The translations under genes were made by a program, and so were the position numbers. Under the pieces are notes generated by a model that saw nothing but the letters and a program-made list of their open reading frames with translations, searched no databases and was not told where the DNA came from. From Streptomyces hyderabadensis (GTDB lineage: Bacteria; Actinomycetota; Actinomycetes; Streptomycetales; Streptomycetaceae), in contig NZ_JAIOJZ010000001.1 in the NCBI RefSeq assembly GCF_020404845.1, positions 423,570-487,569 of the forward strand: 64,000 nucleotides of DNA. Reading direction: 5' to 3'. Positions 43,511-52,363 of this stretch are shown one piece after another; position 1 is the stretch's first letter, and each line of letters starts with the position of its first letter.

Positions 43511-43586
43511 ACAGATCCGGGCAGACTGCCCCGCCACCCGGCGGTGGCGCCGTACGAATCCGTATCCCGTTGGAGAAAGAATTCCC

Positions 43587-44876
43587 GTGAGCTCGACCAA
43601 TCGCACCGTGGTCGTCACCGGTATCGGCGCAACCACACCGCTGGGTGGCGACGCAGCCTCGACCTGGGAGGGTCTGGTCGCCGGCAAGTCCGGAGCCAAG
43701 CCCCTGGAGCAGGAGTGGGCCGCCGACCAGGCGGTCCGCATCGCCGCACCGGCCGCCGTCGACCCCTCCGAGGTCATCCCGCGGCCGCAGGCCCGCCGCC
43801 TGGACCGCTCGGCGCAGTTCGCGCTGATCGCGGCGCAGGAGGCCTGGAAGGACGCCGGGTACGTCGGCAAGGCCGGCGAGAGCCCCGCCGAGGACGGCGC
43901 GGCCCACGTCGACCCCGACCGGCTCGGCGCGGTCATCGCCTCCGGCATCGGCGGCGTGACCACGCTGCTCGACCAGTACGACGTGCTGAAGGAGAAGGGC
44001 GTCCGCCGCGTCTCCCCGCACACCGTCCCCATGCTGATGCCGAACGGCCCCTCGGCCAACGTGGGCCTGGCCGTGGGCGCCCGGGCGGGCGTGCACACGC
44101 CGGTCTCGGCCTGCGCCTCGGGCGCCGAGGCCATCGGCTACGCCATCGAGATGATCCGCACCGGCCGCGCCGACGTCGTCGTCGCGGGTGGCACGGAGGC
44201 GGCGATCCACCCGCTGCCCATCGCCGCGTTCGGCAACATGATGGCGATGTCCAAGAACAACGACGACCCGCAGGGTGCCTCGCGTCCGTTCGACACGGCG
44301 CGCGACGGCTTCGTCCTCGGCGAGGGCGCGGGCGTCCTGGTCCTGGAGTCCGCCGAGCACGCCGCCGCGCGCGGCGCGCGTGTCTACGCCGAGGCGGTCG
44401 GCCAGGGCATCTCCGCCGACAGCCACGACATCGTGCAGCCGGAGCCGGAGGGCCGCGGCATCTCCGCCGCCCTGCAGAACCTGCTGGACCGCAACGACCT
44501 GGACCCGGCCGAGATCGTGCACGTCAACGCGCACGCCACCTCGACGCCCGCCGGTGACATCGCCGAGCTGAAGGCGCTGCGCAAGGTCCTCGGCGACAAC
44601 GTGGACCACATGGCGGTCTCCGCCACCAAGTCGATGACCGGTCACCTCCTCGGTGGCGCGGGCGGCGTGGAGTCCGTGGCGACCGTGCTCGCGCTGTACC
44701 ACCGGGTGGCACCGCCGACCATCAACGTCGAGAACCTCGACCCGGAGGCCGAGGCCAACGCGGACATCGTCCGCGGCGAGGCCCGCAAGCTCCCGGTGGA
44801 GGGCCGGATCGCCGCGCTGAACGACTCGTTCGGCTTCGGCGGGCACAACGTCGTCCTCGCGTTCCGGACGGTCTGA
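43587..44876 (+). CDS. fabF: 3-oxoacyl-ACP synthase II (FabF)
   Basis: The 429-aa ketosynthase starts at GTG 43587 with GGAGAAAG upstream. The Cys-His-His triad is Cys176 (SACASGAEA), His316 (VNAHATSTPAGD) and His353 (TGHLLGGAGG). It elongates acyl-ACP. Last gene of the fab operon, 109 bp after acpP and followed by a strong terminator. Confidence 0.98.
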   Translation: MSSTNRTVVVTGIGATTPLGGDAASTWEGLVAGKSGAKPLEQEWAADQAVRIAAPAAVDPSEVIPRPQARRLDRSAQFALIAAQEAWKDAGYVGKAGESPAEDGAAHVDPDRLGAVIASGIGGVTTLLDQYDVLKEKGVRRVSPHTVPMLMPNGPSANVGLAVGARAGVHTPVSACASGAEAIGYAIEMIRTGRADVVVAGGTEAAIHPLPIAAFGNMMAMSKNNDDPQGASRPFDTARDGFVLGEGAGVLVLESAEHAAARGARVYAEAVGQGISADSHDIVQPEPEGRGISAALQNLLDRNDLDPAEIVHVNAHATSTPAGDIAELKALRKVLGDNVDHMAVSATKSMTGHLLGGAGGVESVATVLALYHRVAPPTINVENLDPEAEANADIVRGEARKLPVEGRIAALNDSFGFGGHNVVLAFRTV

Positions 44877-44899
44877 CCGGCTGAGCCGACCGACCGTTT

Positions 44900-44931
44900 G
44901 ATGGCCCGGCCCCCATGGGGTCCGGGCCATC
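44900..44931 (+). terminator. Terminator of the fab operon
   Basis: GATGGCCCGG (44900-44909) pairs perfectly with CCGGGCCATC (44922-44931) around a 12-nt loop that itself contains CCCC/GGGG. It lies 23 bp after the fabF stop. Confidence 0.8.
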
Positions 44932-45011
44932 GCCGTTCGTGTGCGGGTTGTGTGCCGGCTGCGGGTCCGGTGCGGTTGCTCGCGCAGTTCACCGCGGCCC
45001 TTTCAGGGCGC

Positions 45012-45506
45012 TCACACCACCTGGTGCAGCCAGCGGACCGGGGCGCCCTCGCCCGCGTGCCGGAAGGGCTCCAGTTCGTCGTCCCAGGGCTTGCCGAGGA
45101 GCTTGGCGAGGTCCGACTCCAGGTCCGTCTCGCCGCGCTGGGAGCGGACCAGGGCGGCGCGCAGCCGGTCCTCGGGGATCATGATGTCGCCGTGGATGCC
45201 GGTGACGGCATGGAAGATGCCGAGGTCGGGGGTGCAGCTGTAGCGCTCGCCCTCGGCGTTCGCGGAGGGTTCCGCGGTGACCTCGAAGCGCAGCAGCTGC
45301 CAGCCGCGCAGTGCGGAGGCGAGCTTGGAGGCGATGCCGGCCTGCCCCTGCCAGGAGAACTCCGAGCGCCAGGTGCCGGGCGCGGCGGGCTGCCGGATCC
45401 AGTCCAGGCCGACGCGCGTGCCGAGCACCCCGGCGATGGCCCACTCGACGTGCGGGCAGAGCGCGCGCGGCGCGGAGTGCACGTACAGGACTCCACGTGT
45501 CGTCAC
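45012..45506 (-). CDS. DUF3145 family protein
   Basis: The 164-aa cytosolic protein begins at GTG 45506 (MTTRGVLYVHSAPRALCPHVEW), with CGGAGG upstream. Motifs such as VGLDWIRQPAAPGTWRSEF and PEDRLRAALVRSQRGE mark the actinobacterial DUF3145 family. Function unknown; its frequent neighbourhood to the fab genes in actinobacteria (from memory) may hint at lipid metabolism. Convergent with fabF. Confidence 0.88.
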   Translation of the reverse strand: MTTRGVLYVHSAPRALCPHVEWAIAGVLGTRVGLDWIRQPAAPGTWRSEFSWQGQAGIASKLASALRGWQLLRFEVTAEPSANAEGERYSCTPDLGIFHAVTGIHGDIMIPEDRLRAALVRSQRGETDLESDLAKLLGKPWDDELEPFRHAGEGAPVRWLHQVV

Positions 45507-45764
45507 CGGAACCTCCGGGCTGAGCGGGACATCTCGGAACGGGTGGAACGGGCCGTGGCCGGGCGGGCCACGTTCATGGCGAGGCTACCGTGCGACGGGG
45601 CAAGGAGTGTGACGTACCGTCGGTCCCGCCGCCGACAAACCCGCGCCATTCACCCGGCAGGACGCTTGTACGGGTGTGAGCCGTTGCATCGCCGCCCTCG
45701 GGAACCCTCGCGCGGTGTCATGGGTTGAGCACGGTGGAGGCACGAGGCGAGGGGTGGGACCGGT

Positions 45765-46682
45765 ATGGGCCGAGGGACGGACCAGGGGACGCGGTACGGG
45801 CGTCGCCGGGCGCGTGCCGCGCTCGCCGTGCTGACCGCCGCCGCCCTGGGCGTGGGCGTGGCGGGCTGTGACGCCGTGGGCGGCGACTCCCCCGCCCCTT
45901 CCGGCAGCGCGTCGAAGCGGGCGAAGACGGCACCCGCCTGGGACACGAGCCCGGCGTCGGTCGCCGCCGTCGGTGATTCCATCACCCGCGGCTTCGACGC
46001 CTGCGCCGTGCTGTCGGACTGCCCCGAGGTGTCATGGGCGACCGGCAGCAGCGCGAAGGTCGACTCGCTCGCCGTGCGGCTGCTGGGGAAGGCGGACGCG
46101 GCCGAGCACAGCTGGAACTACGCGGTCACCGGGGCCCGGATGGCGGATCTGACCGGTCAGGTGACGCGGGCGGCGAAGCGGAAGCCGGAGCTGGTGGCGG
46201 TGATGGCCGGGGCGAACGACGCGTGCCGGTCCACGACCTCGGCGATGACCCCGGTGGCGGACTTCCGGGCCCAGTTCGAGGAGGCGATGGCCACCCTGCG
46301 CAAGAAGCTTCCCAAGGCGCAGGTGTACGTGTCGAGCATCCCGGACCTCAAGCGGCTGTGGTCCCAGGGGCGCACCAACCCCCTGGGCAAGCAGGTGTGG
46401 AAGCTGGGCATCTGCCCCTCGATGCTGGGCGACGCCGACTCCCTCGACTCGGCGGCGACCCTGCGGCGCAACACGGTGCGGGACCGGGTGGAGGACTACA
46501 ACGAGGTGCTGCGCGAGGTCTGCGCGAAGGACCGGCGGTGCCGCACCGATGACGGCGCGGTCCACGCGTTCCGGTTCGGCACGGACCAGTTGAGCCACTG
46601 GGACTGGTTCCACCCGAGTGTGGACGGCCAGGCGCGGCTGGCGGAGATCGCCTACCGCGCGGTCACCGCGAAGGCGCCGTGA
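45765..46682 (+). CDS. SGNH/GDSL hydrolase lipoprotein
   Basis: The 305-aa precursor has an Arg-rich signal peptide and lipobox VAGC (Cys35). The SGNH blocks are AVGDSITRG (Ser72), the Gly in TGARMAD, GANDACR (Asn) and DWFHPSVDGQ (Asp/His). It is an extracellular lipid-anchored esterase or lipase with unknown substrate. Four conserved Cys in the mature part suggest disulphides. GAGGGGTGGG lies upstream of ATG 45765. The 258 bp upstream hold no gene. Confidence 0.92.
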   Translation: MGRGTDQGTRYGRRRARAALAVLTAAALGVGVAGCDAVGGDSPAPSGSASKRAKTAPAWDTSPASVAAVGDSITRGFDACAVLSDCPEVSWATGSSAKVDSLAVRLLGKADAAEHSWNYAVTGARMADLTGQVTRAAKRKPELVAVMAGANDACRSTTSAMTPVADFRAQFEEAMATLRKKLPKAQVYVSSIPDLKRLWSQGRTNPLGKQVWKLGICPSMLGDADSLDSAATLRRNTVRDRVEDYNEVLREVCAKDRRCRTDDGAVHAFRFGTDQLSHWDWFHPSVDGQARLAEIAYRAVTAKAP

Positions 46683-46732
46683 GGCGGGCCTGACCTGCGC
46701 ATGTCCTGGAGTCGAGCACTAGAGTTCCGCAC

Positions 46733-47707
46733 ATGAGCGAACTCTTCGGCACACTTTCCGACGGCACCCCGGTACACCGCTGGACCCTGGAGCGGGCCGG
46801 CGTACGGGTACGGGTCCTGTCGTACGGCGGGATCGTGCAGTCGGCCGAGGTTCCGGACCGGGACGGGAACACCGCCGACGTGGTGCTGGGGTTCGCCGAC
46901 CTGGACGGCTATGTGACGCACCCGGAGCCCTACTTCGGCGCGCTGGTCGGGCGGTACGCCAACCGGATCGCGGGCGGGCGCTTCCCGCTGGACGGGCGGA
47001 CGTACGCGCTGGCGCCCAACGAAGGGCCGAACGTGCTGCACGGCGGTGAGCGCGGCTTCGACAAGCGCGTGTGGGAGGTGGCGGCGGTCGCGGACGGCGT
47101 CCGGCTGAGCCGGGTCTCCCCGCACGGCGAGGAGGGTTTCCCGGGACGCCTGGAGATGTCGGCCACGTACACGCTGGACGGTTCGGGGGCGCTGCGGATC
47201 GTGTACGAGGCGGTCACGGACGCGCCGACCGTGCTGAACCCGACGAACCACAGCTACTTCAACCTGAGCGGCTCCGGGCACGCGGGCGGGCACGAACTGC
47301 GGCTGGCCGCCTCCCGGATCACGCCGGTCGACGCCGGCCTGATCCCGGCGGGTGCCCCGCAGGACGTGTCGGACACGCGCTTCGACTTCCGGCGGGCGCG
47401 CAAGGTCGGCTCGGGCTACGACCACAACTTCGTGCTGGACAAGGGCGTGACCGACACCGCCGAGGAGGTCGCCGAGCTGTACGACCCGGCGTCCGGGCGG
47501 GTGCTCACGGTGGCGACCACCGAGCCGGGGCTCCAGCTGTACACCGCCGACCACCTGGGCGAGCCCTTCGCCCCCGGTGACGGGATCGCGCTGGAGACCC
47601 AGCACTTCCCGGACTCGCCGAACCGGCCCGACTTCCCGAGCACGGTGCTGCGGCCGGGCGAGGTGTTCCGCTCGGAGACGGTGTACGGCTTCTCGGTGCG
47701 CCGGTAG
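46733..47707 (+). CDS. galM: Aldose 1-epimerase (galactose mutarotase), cytosolic
   Basis: The 324-aa enzyme has the GalM signature NHSYFNLSG (His), GYDHNFVLDKG (Asp) and ETQHFPDSPNRPDFPSTVL (catalytic Glu). It interconverts alpha and beta anomers of aldohexoses. No signal peptide. TAGAGT (46720-46725) ends 7 nt before ATG 46733, so it is probably leaderless. A paralogue with a Tat signal is encoded at 61505-62653. Confidence 0.95.
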   Translation: MSELFGTLSDGTPVHRWTLERAGVRVRVLSYGGIVQSAEVPDRDGNTADVVLGFADLDGYVTHPEPYFGALVGRYANRIAGGRFPLDGRTYALAPNEGPNVLHGGERGFDKRVWEVAAVADGVRLSRVSPHGEEGFPGRLEMSATYTLDGSGALRIVYEAVTDAPTVLNPTNHSYFNLSGSGHAGGHELRLAASRITPVDAGLIPAGAPQDVSDTRFDFRRARKVGSGYDHNFVLDKGVTDTAEEVAELYDPASGRVLTVATTEPGLQLYTADHLGEPFAPGDGIALETQHFPDSPNRPDFPSTVLRPGEVFRSETVYGFSVRR

Positions 47708-47738
47708 GCCACCCCGGGCCAGGGGCACCGGGGGCCGA

Positions 47739-47772
47739 GCCCCGGCCCGGCCGTCAGGTCCCGGGCCGGGGC
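47739..47772 (+). terminator. Terminator of galM
   Basis: GCCCCGGCCCGG (47739-47750) pairs perfectly with CCGGGCCGGGGC (47761-47772) around a 10-nt loop, 32 bp after the galM stop. Confidence 0.8.
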
Positions 47773-47899
47773 TGTTCGCGGGGGCGCGCTCACCGGCGTC
47801 CCGGGTCCGACGGTAATCGCCGCGGTGATCGGGCGGTCCACGATCGGGTGCCCGATCAGGAGTTCGTACGAACCCTTCACAAACGGCCACGAGTCGGTC

Positions 47900-47923
47900 G
47901 GCCATGCGCCATGGCGCATGGCC
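47900..47923. repeat. Perfect 24-bp palindrome upstream of the peptidase gene
   Basis: GGCCATGCGCCA followed by TGGCGCATGGCC reads identically on both strands. A second perfect palindrome, GTTCGTACGAAC, lies at 47862-47873. Both are 65-130 bp before the TTG start at 47990 and upstream of a GATACT -10-like hexamer (47936-47941), so they may be operators. Confidence 0.6.
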
Positions 47924-47989
47924 CTTCCGTCACGCGATACTGCCGCCGTTCCGGCAGCACCCCACGGCGACGGAAGGACCTGGACTCCC

Positions 47990-49279
47990 TTGAGACCCAT
48001 ACGTGTTCGGATCGGCGTACTCGGACTGGCCCTGGCGGCGGGGCTCGCGGCCCCCACGACGGCGACGGCGGCTCCCGAGGCGGGCAGTGCCGCCCCCGCA
48101 CCGACCGTGGAGGAGCGGCGGCTCGACGGGGAGGTGCCCCGGGAGATCCTGCGGCGCTCCGGATTCGCCGCGGTGGCACCGGCGTTCGCCCGGGGGCTCG
48201 GGCGGGCGGACTCCTACCGCGAGGCACGTGCCGTCGTGGCGCGCGAGGGCGCGGCGCTGTGGCGGCGCGCGGTGGACCGGGTGCAGGGCCGCGGGCCGGC
48301 CCGCGGGGACCTCAGCCGGGACGACGACCGGCCGCTGTACTGGGCGCGGCTCGGGATGACGCGGGAACTGCGCACCTGGGAGCCCGGGTTCGGGCTGGGC
48401 GAGCGGCAGCGGGCCGCGCTGCTGACGGAGCTGGAGCGCACCTCGCGCGGTCAGACCGACCTCCGTCTGCCGCGCGGCGGGCACGGCGGGCACGGCAAGG
48501 GCATGAAGCGGGTGCTGCTCACCGGCTTCGACCCCTTCACGCTGGACCGCGACATCCGGATCTCCAACCCGTCCGGCGCCGTCGCGCTCGCCCTGGACGG
48601 CACGGTGATCGACACCCCGGACGGTCCCGCCCGGGTGGAGACGGCCGTGTTCCCGGTGCGCTGGGCGGACTTCGCCGAGGGAGCGGTGGAGCGGGCGCTG
48701 CGGCCGTACCTGCCGCGGGTCGACCTGTTCACCACCGTGAGCCAGGGCCGGGTCGGGCGGTTCGACGTGGAGCGGACCAACGGCGCCTGGCGGGGCGGCT
48801 TCCCGGACAACGACAACGTCTCCCGCACGGAGACCGTCCCGGTGGCCGACCCGGCCGCGCAGCCGCAGTGGACGACGACCACGCTGCCGTACGCGGCGAT
48901 CACGGCGGCGGACACCGGCCGCTTCCCGGTGTACGACAACACGACGGTGACCGAGATCCCGGCGGGCGGCACCGAGCCGGTGGTACGGCCGGACGGGCCC
49001 ACGCCCGGTTCGACGGCCCGGGAGGGCGGCGGCGGGAACTACCTGTCCAACGAGATCGCCTACCGCGCGACGCTGCTGCGGGACCGGCTCGGACTGCACG
49101 GCACGCTGCCGGGCGGGCACGTGCACACCCCGGTGCTGCAGTTCGGGGCCGGGAACGCCGATCCGGCGACGGGGGCGGTCACCGACCCGGAGTTCGTGCG
49201 CAACCGGCTGGACATCGTGGCGCAGACGCGGGCGATCGTGGGTGTGGCGGTCAGTGCCGCGGGGGCGGACCGGGGCTGA
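47990..49279 (+). CDS. Secreted pyroglutamyl-peptidase (C15) homologue with Ser in place of catalytic Cys
   Basis: The 429-aa precursor is taken from TTG 47990 (MRPIRVRIGVLGLAL...), which gives a clean signal peptide cleaved near ATAAP; GGAAGGA lies upstream at a long 11-nt spacing. After a helical N-domain (30-165) the C15-like domain starts KRVLLTGFDPFTLD (172-). The Glu motif FDVERTN (Glu261) and His motif GHVHTP (His379) are present, but the Cys motif reads NYLSNEIAYRA with Ser353 where Cys is expected. It is longer than usual C15 enzymes (about 215 aa). Confidence 0.8.
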   Translation: MRPIRVRIGVLGLALAAGLAAPTTATAAPEAGSAAPAPTVEERRLDGEVPREILRRSGFAAVAPAFARGLGRADSYREARAVVAREGAALWRRAVDRVQGRGPARGDLSRDDDRPLYWARLGMTRELRTWEPGFGLGERQRAALLTELERTSRGQTDLRLPRGGHGGHGKGMKRVLLTGFDPFTLDRDIRISNPSGAVALALDGTVIDTPDGPARVETAVFPVRWADFAEGAVERALRPYLPRVDLFTTVSQGRVGRFDVERTNGAWRGGFPDNDNVSRTETVPVADPAAQPQWTTTTLPYAAITAADTGRFPVYDNTTVTEIPAGGTEPVVRPDGPTPGSTAREGGGGNYLSNEIAYRATLLRDRLGLHGTLPGGHVHTPVLQFGAGNADPATGAVTDPEFVRNRLDIVAQTRAIVGVAVSAAGADRG

Positions 49280-50075
49280 CCGCGGGGTCGGCGGGGTCGT
49301 TTCCGGTCCGGTCGTCGGCATCGTCGCGGGTCTCCTCGCCCAGCAGTTCGCGGGCGAGGAGCGTGGCGCCGGCGACCGCGCCCGGCATCAGGAACACGGC
49401 GACGAACGGCACCAGGAAGGAGACGCCCAGCGGGGTGCCGAAGCCCCAGACCAGCATCCTGCGCGAGCGCAGCAGGGCGAGGCGTTCGCGCAGCTCGACC
49501 CCGCGGCGCTGGAGGGCAACGGCGGTCAGTTCCTCGGTGAGGAAGAAGCCGGTGACGAAGAAGCCGATCACCGGGACCACGGTCTGCCCGACGACCGGGA
49601 TGAAGCCGAGCGCGAAGAGCAGCACGCCCCAGAGCGCGGCGCGGACCACGATCCGCAGGCTGTCGCGGCCGGAGATCCACAGCTCGCGCCAGAGCGGCAG
49701 GTCGGACTCGGGGGCGGTGCCGTCCGGGGAGACGTCCCGGTCGACCCGCTCGGACAGGGCCTCGTAGAAGGGCTGGCCGACCAGCAGGGTGACCGCGGTG
49801 AAGGTGAGCACGGCCAGCAGCAGGGCGAGGGCGAACAGCACGGCGGTGAGGAAGCCGCGGAAGAGCCCGAGCCAGGGGCTCGACCAGTCGTCGGCGAACG
49901 GGGTCGCCCAGCCGACGAAGTCCTCGCCCCACAGCGCGAGGGCGACCAGCACGCCCACGTACAGGACCAGGGTGATCAGGCCCGGGACGAGCCCGAAGCC
50001 GTAGCTCCGGCCGTGCCGGGCCACCCAGCGCTGGCCCTTCAGAAGGTGGCCGAATCCCGCCCCAAGATCACGCAT
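49251..50075 (-). CDS. EI24/CysZ-like membrane protein
   Basis: The 274-aa protein begins MRDLGAGFGHLLKGQRWV and has four main hydrophobic regions typical of EI24 (PF07264), related to sulfate permease CysZ. ATG 50075 is chosen over ATG 50084 because TAGAGT (50088-50083, minus) ends exactly 7 nt before it. The C-terminus is charged and disordered and its coding sequence overlaps the convergent peptidase gene by 29 bp. Transport substrate not known. Confidence 0.88.
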   Translation of the reverse strand: MRDLGAGFGHLLKGQRWVARHGRSYGFGLVPGLITLVLYVGVLVALALWGEDFVGWATPFADDWSSPWLGLFRGFLTAVLFALALLLAVLTFTAVTLLVGQPFYEALSERVDRDVSPDGTAPESDLPLWRELWISGRDSLRIVVRAALWGVLLFALGFIPVVGQTVVPVIGFFVTGFFLTEELTAVALQRRGVELRERLALLRSRRMLVWGFGTPLGVSFLVPFVAVFLMPGAVAGATLLARELLGEETRDDADDRTGNDPADPAVSPGPPPRH

Positions 50076-50132
50076 GGGCGGCACTCTACCGGTCGGCGCG
50101 CCGGACCGTTTCCGGTCCCGGCGCGGCCCCGG

Positions 50133-50552
50133 TCAGGCGAGCGTCACGGTGATGTTGCCGCGGGTCGCCTTCGAGTACGGGCAGACCTGGTGGGCCTTCT
50201 CGACCAGCGACCGCGCGGTGGCGGCGTCGACGGACGGGATCTCGGCGGAGATCTCGACGATGATCCCGAACCCGTCGTCGTTCTTGCCGATCCCGACCTT
50301 GGCGGTCACGGTGGAACCGCTGATGTCGGCACCCTCCTGGCGGGCCACGACGCCGAGCGCGCCCTGGAAGCAGGCGCTGTACCCGGCGGCGAACAGCTGC
50401 TCCGGGTTGGTGCCGGCGCCGTTGCCGCCCATCTCCTTGGGCGGGTTCACGACGAGGTCGAGCTTGCCGTCGTCGGTGGCCACCCGGCCGTCACGGCCGT
50501 TCTCAGCGGTGGCGACGGCGGTGTAGAGGACTTCGGACTGCTGGATGGGCAT
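50133..50552 (-). CDS. ohr: Organic hydroperoxide resistance protein (Ohr)
   Basis: The 139-aa OsmC/Ohr-family thiol peroxidase has Cys61 in LFAAGYSACFQGAL, Cys124 in HQVCPYSKATRGN and Glu51, plus an early Arg (Arg20), matching the Ohr catalytic set. It reduces organic hydroperoxides using dihydrolipoamide. GAGGAGGAAG precedes ATG. It is 93 bp downstream of the NADP-dependent reductase gene on the same strand, and a MarR regulator lies beyond that. Confidence 0.95.
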   Translation of the reverse strand: MPIQQSEVLYTAVATAENGRDGRVATDDGKLDLVVNPPKEMGGNGAGTNPEQLFAAGYSACFQGALGVVARQEGADISGSTVTAKVGIGKNDDGFGIIVEISAEIPSVDAATARSLVEKAHQVCPYSKATRGNITVTLA

Positions 50553-50645
50553 ACGGGTGTCTTCCTCCTCGGTCCGCCGTGACTCGCGCCCACGATCACG
50601 ACGGATTTCGGAAAGACGCTACCGCATGCCGGAATCTTCGGGAAG

Positions 50646-51668
50646 TCAGAGCTTGACGATCATCTTTCCGGTGTTGTCGCCCCGCAGGACCCCGAGGAAC
50701 GCCTCCAGGTTGTTCTCGATGCCCTCGACGACCGTCTCGCGGTACTTCAGCTCGCCGGTGCGGACCCAGGGGCCGACCTCCTCGACGAACTGCGGCTGGA
50801 GGTCGTAGTGGTCGCCGACCAGGAAGCCCTCGATGCGGCCGCGGGTCTGGATGAGCCGGGCGAGGTTCTTCGGGCCGGGCGCGGGCTCGGTGTTGTTGTA
50901 GACGGAGATCGCGCCGCAGATGGCGATGCGGCCGTTGAGGTTGAGGGAGCCGATGGCGGCCTCCAGGTGGTCGCCGCCGACGTTGTCGAAGTAGACGTCG
51001 ACGCCGTCCGGGGCGGCGGCACGCAGCTGCTCGCTCACCGGGCCGTTCTTGTAGTTGAAGGCGGCGTCGAAGCCGTACTCGTCGAGGAGCAGCTTGACCT
51101 TCTCGTCCGAGCCGGCCGAGCCGATGACGCGGGAGGCGCCCTTGAGCTTCGCGATCTGCCCGACCTGGCTGCCGACCGCGCCCGCGGCGCCCGAGACGAA
51201 GACGGAGTCGCCCTCCTTGAAGGAGGCGGTGCGCAGCAGGCCGACGTAGGCGGTGAGCCCCGTCATGCCGAGCACACCCAGGTACGTCGACAGGGGCGCC
51301 GCGTCCGGGTCCACCTTGACGGCGCTCTTCGCGTCCACGGCGGCGTACTCGCGCCAGCCGAGGAAGTGCAGGACGTGGTCGCCGACGGCGATGCCCTCGG
51401 CGTTGGAGGCGACCACCTCGCCGACCGCGCCGCCCAGCATGGGCTTGCCCAGCTCGTAGGGGGCGGCGTAGGACTTGGCGGCACTCATGCGCCCGCGCAT
51501 GTACGGGTCGACGGAGACGTACAGGTTGCGCACCAGCACCTGCCCGTCGCCCGGGGTGGGGACCTCCGCCTCGACGAGCGCGAAGTCCTCGGGCTTGGGC
51601 CAGCCGACCGGGCGGGTGACCAGGTGCCATTCACGGTTGACGGCGGGGAGGGCGGGGGAGTCGGTCAT
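50646..51668 (-). CDS. NADP-dependent oxidoreductase (MDR, leukotriene B4 dehydrogenase-like)
   Basis: The 340-aa zinc-free medium-chain reductase has VSVDPYMRGRM, the nucleotide loop VSGAAGAVGSQVGQIAK, YFDNVGGDHLEAA and C-terminal FLVGDHYDLQPQF, typical of CurA/LTB4DH-type alkenal/one reductases. ATG 51668 follows AGGAAAGG by 6 nt; open frame upstream has no support. It reduces reactive alpha,beta-unsaturated carbonyls. Divergent from the marR gene with operators between. Confidence 0.93.
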   Translation of the reverse strand: MTDSPALPAVNREWHLVTRPVGWPKPEDFALVEAEVPTPGDGQVLVRNLYVSVDPYMRGRMSAAKSYAAPYELGKPMLGGAVGEVVASNAEGIAVGDHVLHFLGWREYAAVDAKSAVKVDPDAAPLSTYLGVLGMTGLTAYVGLLRTASFKEGDSVFVSGAAGAVGSQVGQIAKLKGASRVIGSAGSDEKVKLLLDEYGFDAAFNYKNGPVSEQLRAAAPDGVDVYFDNVGGDHLEAAIGSLNLNGRIAICGAISVYNNTEPAPGPKNLARLIQTRGRIEGFLVGDHYDLQPQFVEEVGPWVRTGELKYRETVVEGIENNLEAFLGVLRGDNTGKMIVKL

Positions 51669-51725
51669 GGGGCACCTTTCCTGAGGCTTGCTTCCTGGGG
51701 CTTGCTCGGACTTGCCTGGCGAGAA

Positions 51726-51744
51726 TGTTTCATGCTCTGAAACA
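51726..51744. promoter_or_regulatory. MarR operator 1
   Basis: TGTTTCATGCTCTGAAACA is a perfect 7-5-7 inverted repeat in the 128-bp interval between the divergent reductase and marR genes. Confidence 0.75.
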
Positions 51745-51758
51745 ACCATGCGGCTGAA

Positions 51759-51777
51759 CATTTCAGCTTGTCAAACA
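51759..51777. promoter_or_regulatory. MarR operator 2
   Basis: CATTTCAGCTTGTCAAACA repeats the 7-5-7 plan of operator 1 with two mismatches between its arms. Centres of the two sites are 33 bp apart (about three helical turns), so two dimers would sit on the same face. It lies just upstream of the marR -10 hexamer TACCCT (51784-51789). Confidence 0.65.
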
Positions 51778-51796
51778 ACTGGGTACCCTGGATCGC

Positions 51797-52252
51797 ATGG
51801 CCACACCACGCGACACGACCCGCCGCCCCGACGCTCTCACCCTGGAAGTCGTCGAGCTGATCGGCGAGGTCGTGGCCCGCTTCCACGCGGACTACGAGGA
51901 GGCGGCGGCGGAGCGCGCCCTGACCGGCGCGCAGGCCAAGCTGCTGAGCCTGCTGACGCTGGAGCCGCTGCCGATGCGGAAGCTGGCCCAGAAGCTGAAG
52001 TGCGAGCCGTCGAACGTCACGGGGATCGTGGACCGGCTGGAGGCACGGGGCCTGGTCGAGCGCCGCCCCGACCCCGCCGACCGACGCGTGAAGGTCGCGG
52101 CGGCCACGCAGGAGGGCCGCCGGGTGGCCCGGGACCTCCGCGAATCCCTCCGCTTCGCCCGGGAGCCGCTGGCGGGGCTGTCGGAAACGGAGCGCGTGGC
52201 TCTGCGGGACGCGCTGCGCCTGATGGTCGGTGAGGGCCCGCCGGAGGACTGA
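51797..52252 (+). CDS. MarR family transcriptional regulator
   Basis: The 151-aa winged-helix regulator has MRKLAQKLKCEPSNVTGIVD (recognition helix) and the wing LVERRPDPADRRVKVAA. No early Cys of the OhrR type is present, so it probably senses a ligand rather than peroxide. TACCCT ends 7 nt before ATG 51797, giving a leaderless start. It likely represses itself and the divergent NADP-dependent reductase through the twin operators. Confidence 0.93.
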   Translation: MATPRDTTRRPDALTLEVVELIGEVVARFHADYEEAAAERALTGAQAKLLSLLTLEPLPMRKLAQKLKCEPSNVTGIVDRLEARGLVERRPDPADRRVKVAAATQEGRRVARDLRESLRFAREPLAGLSETERVALRDALRLMVGEGPPED

Positions 52253-52363
52253 CCGTCACCGCATGTCGAACTCGTACTGCAGTCGAAGTCGCCGACGACA
52301 TGGGATCACTGCCGGGCGATCGATTCCGCCAACCCGAAGGAGGGCCCGGCAGATACTGGTCGA

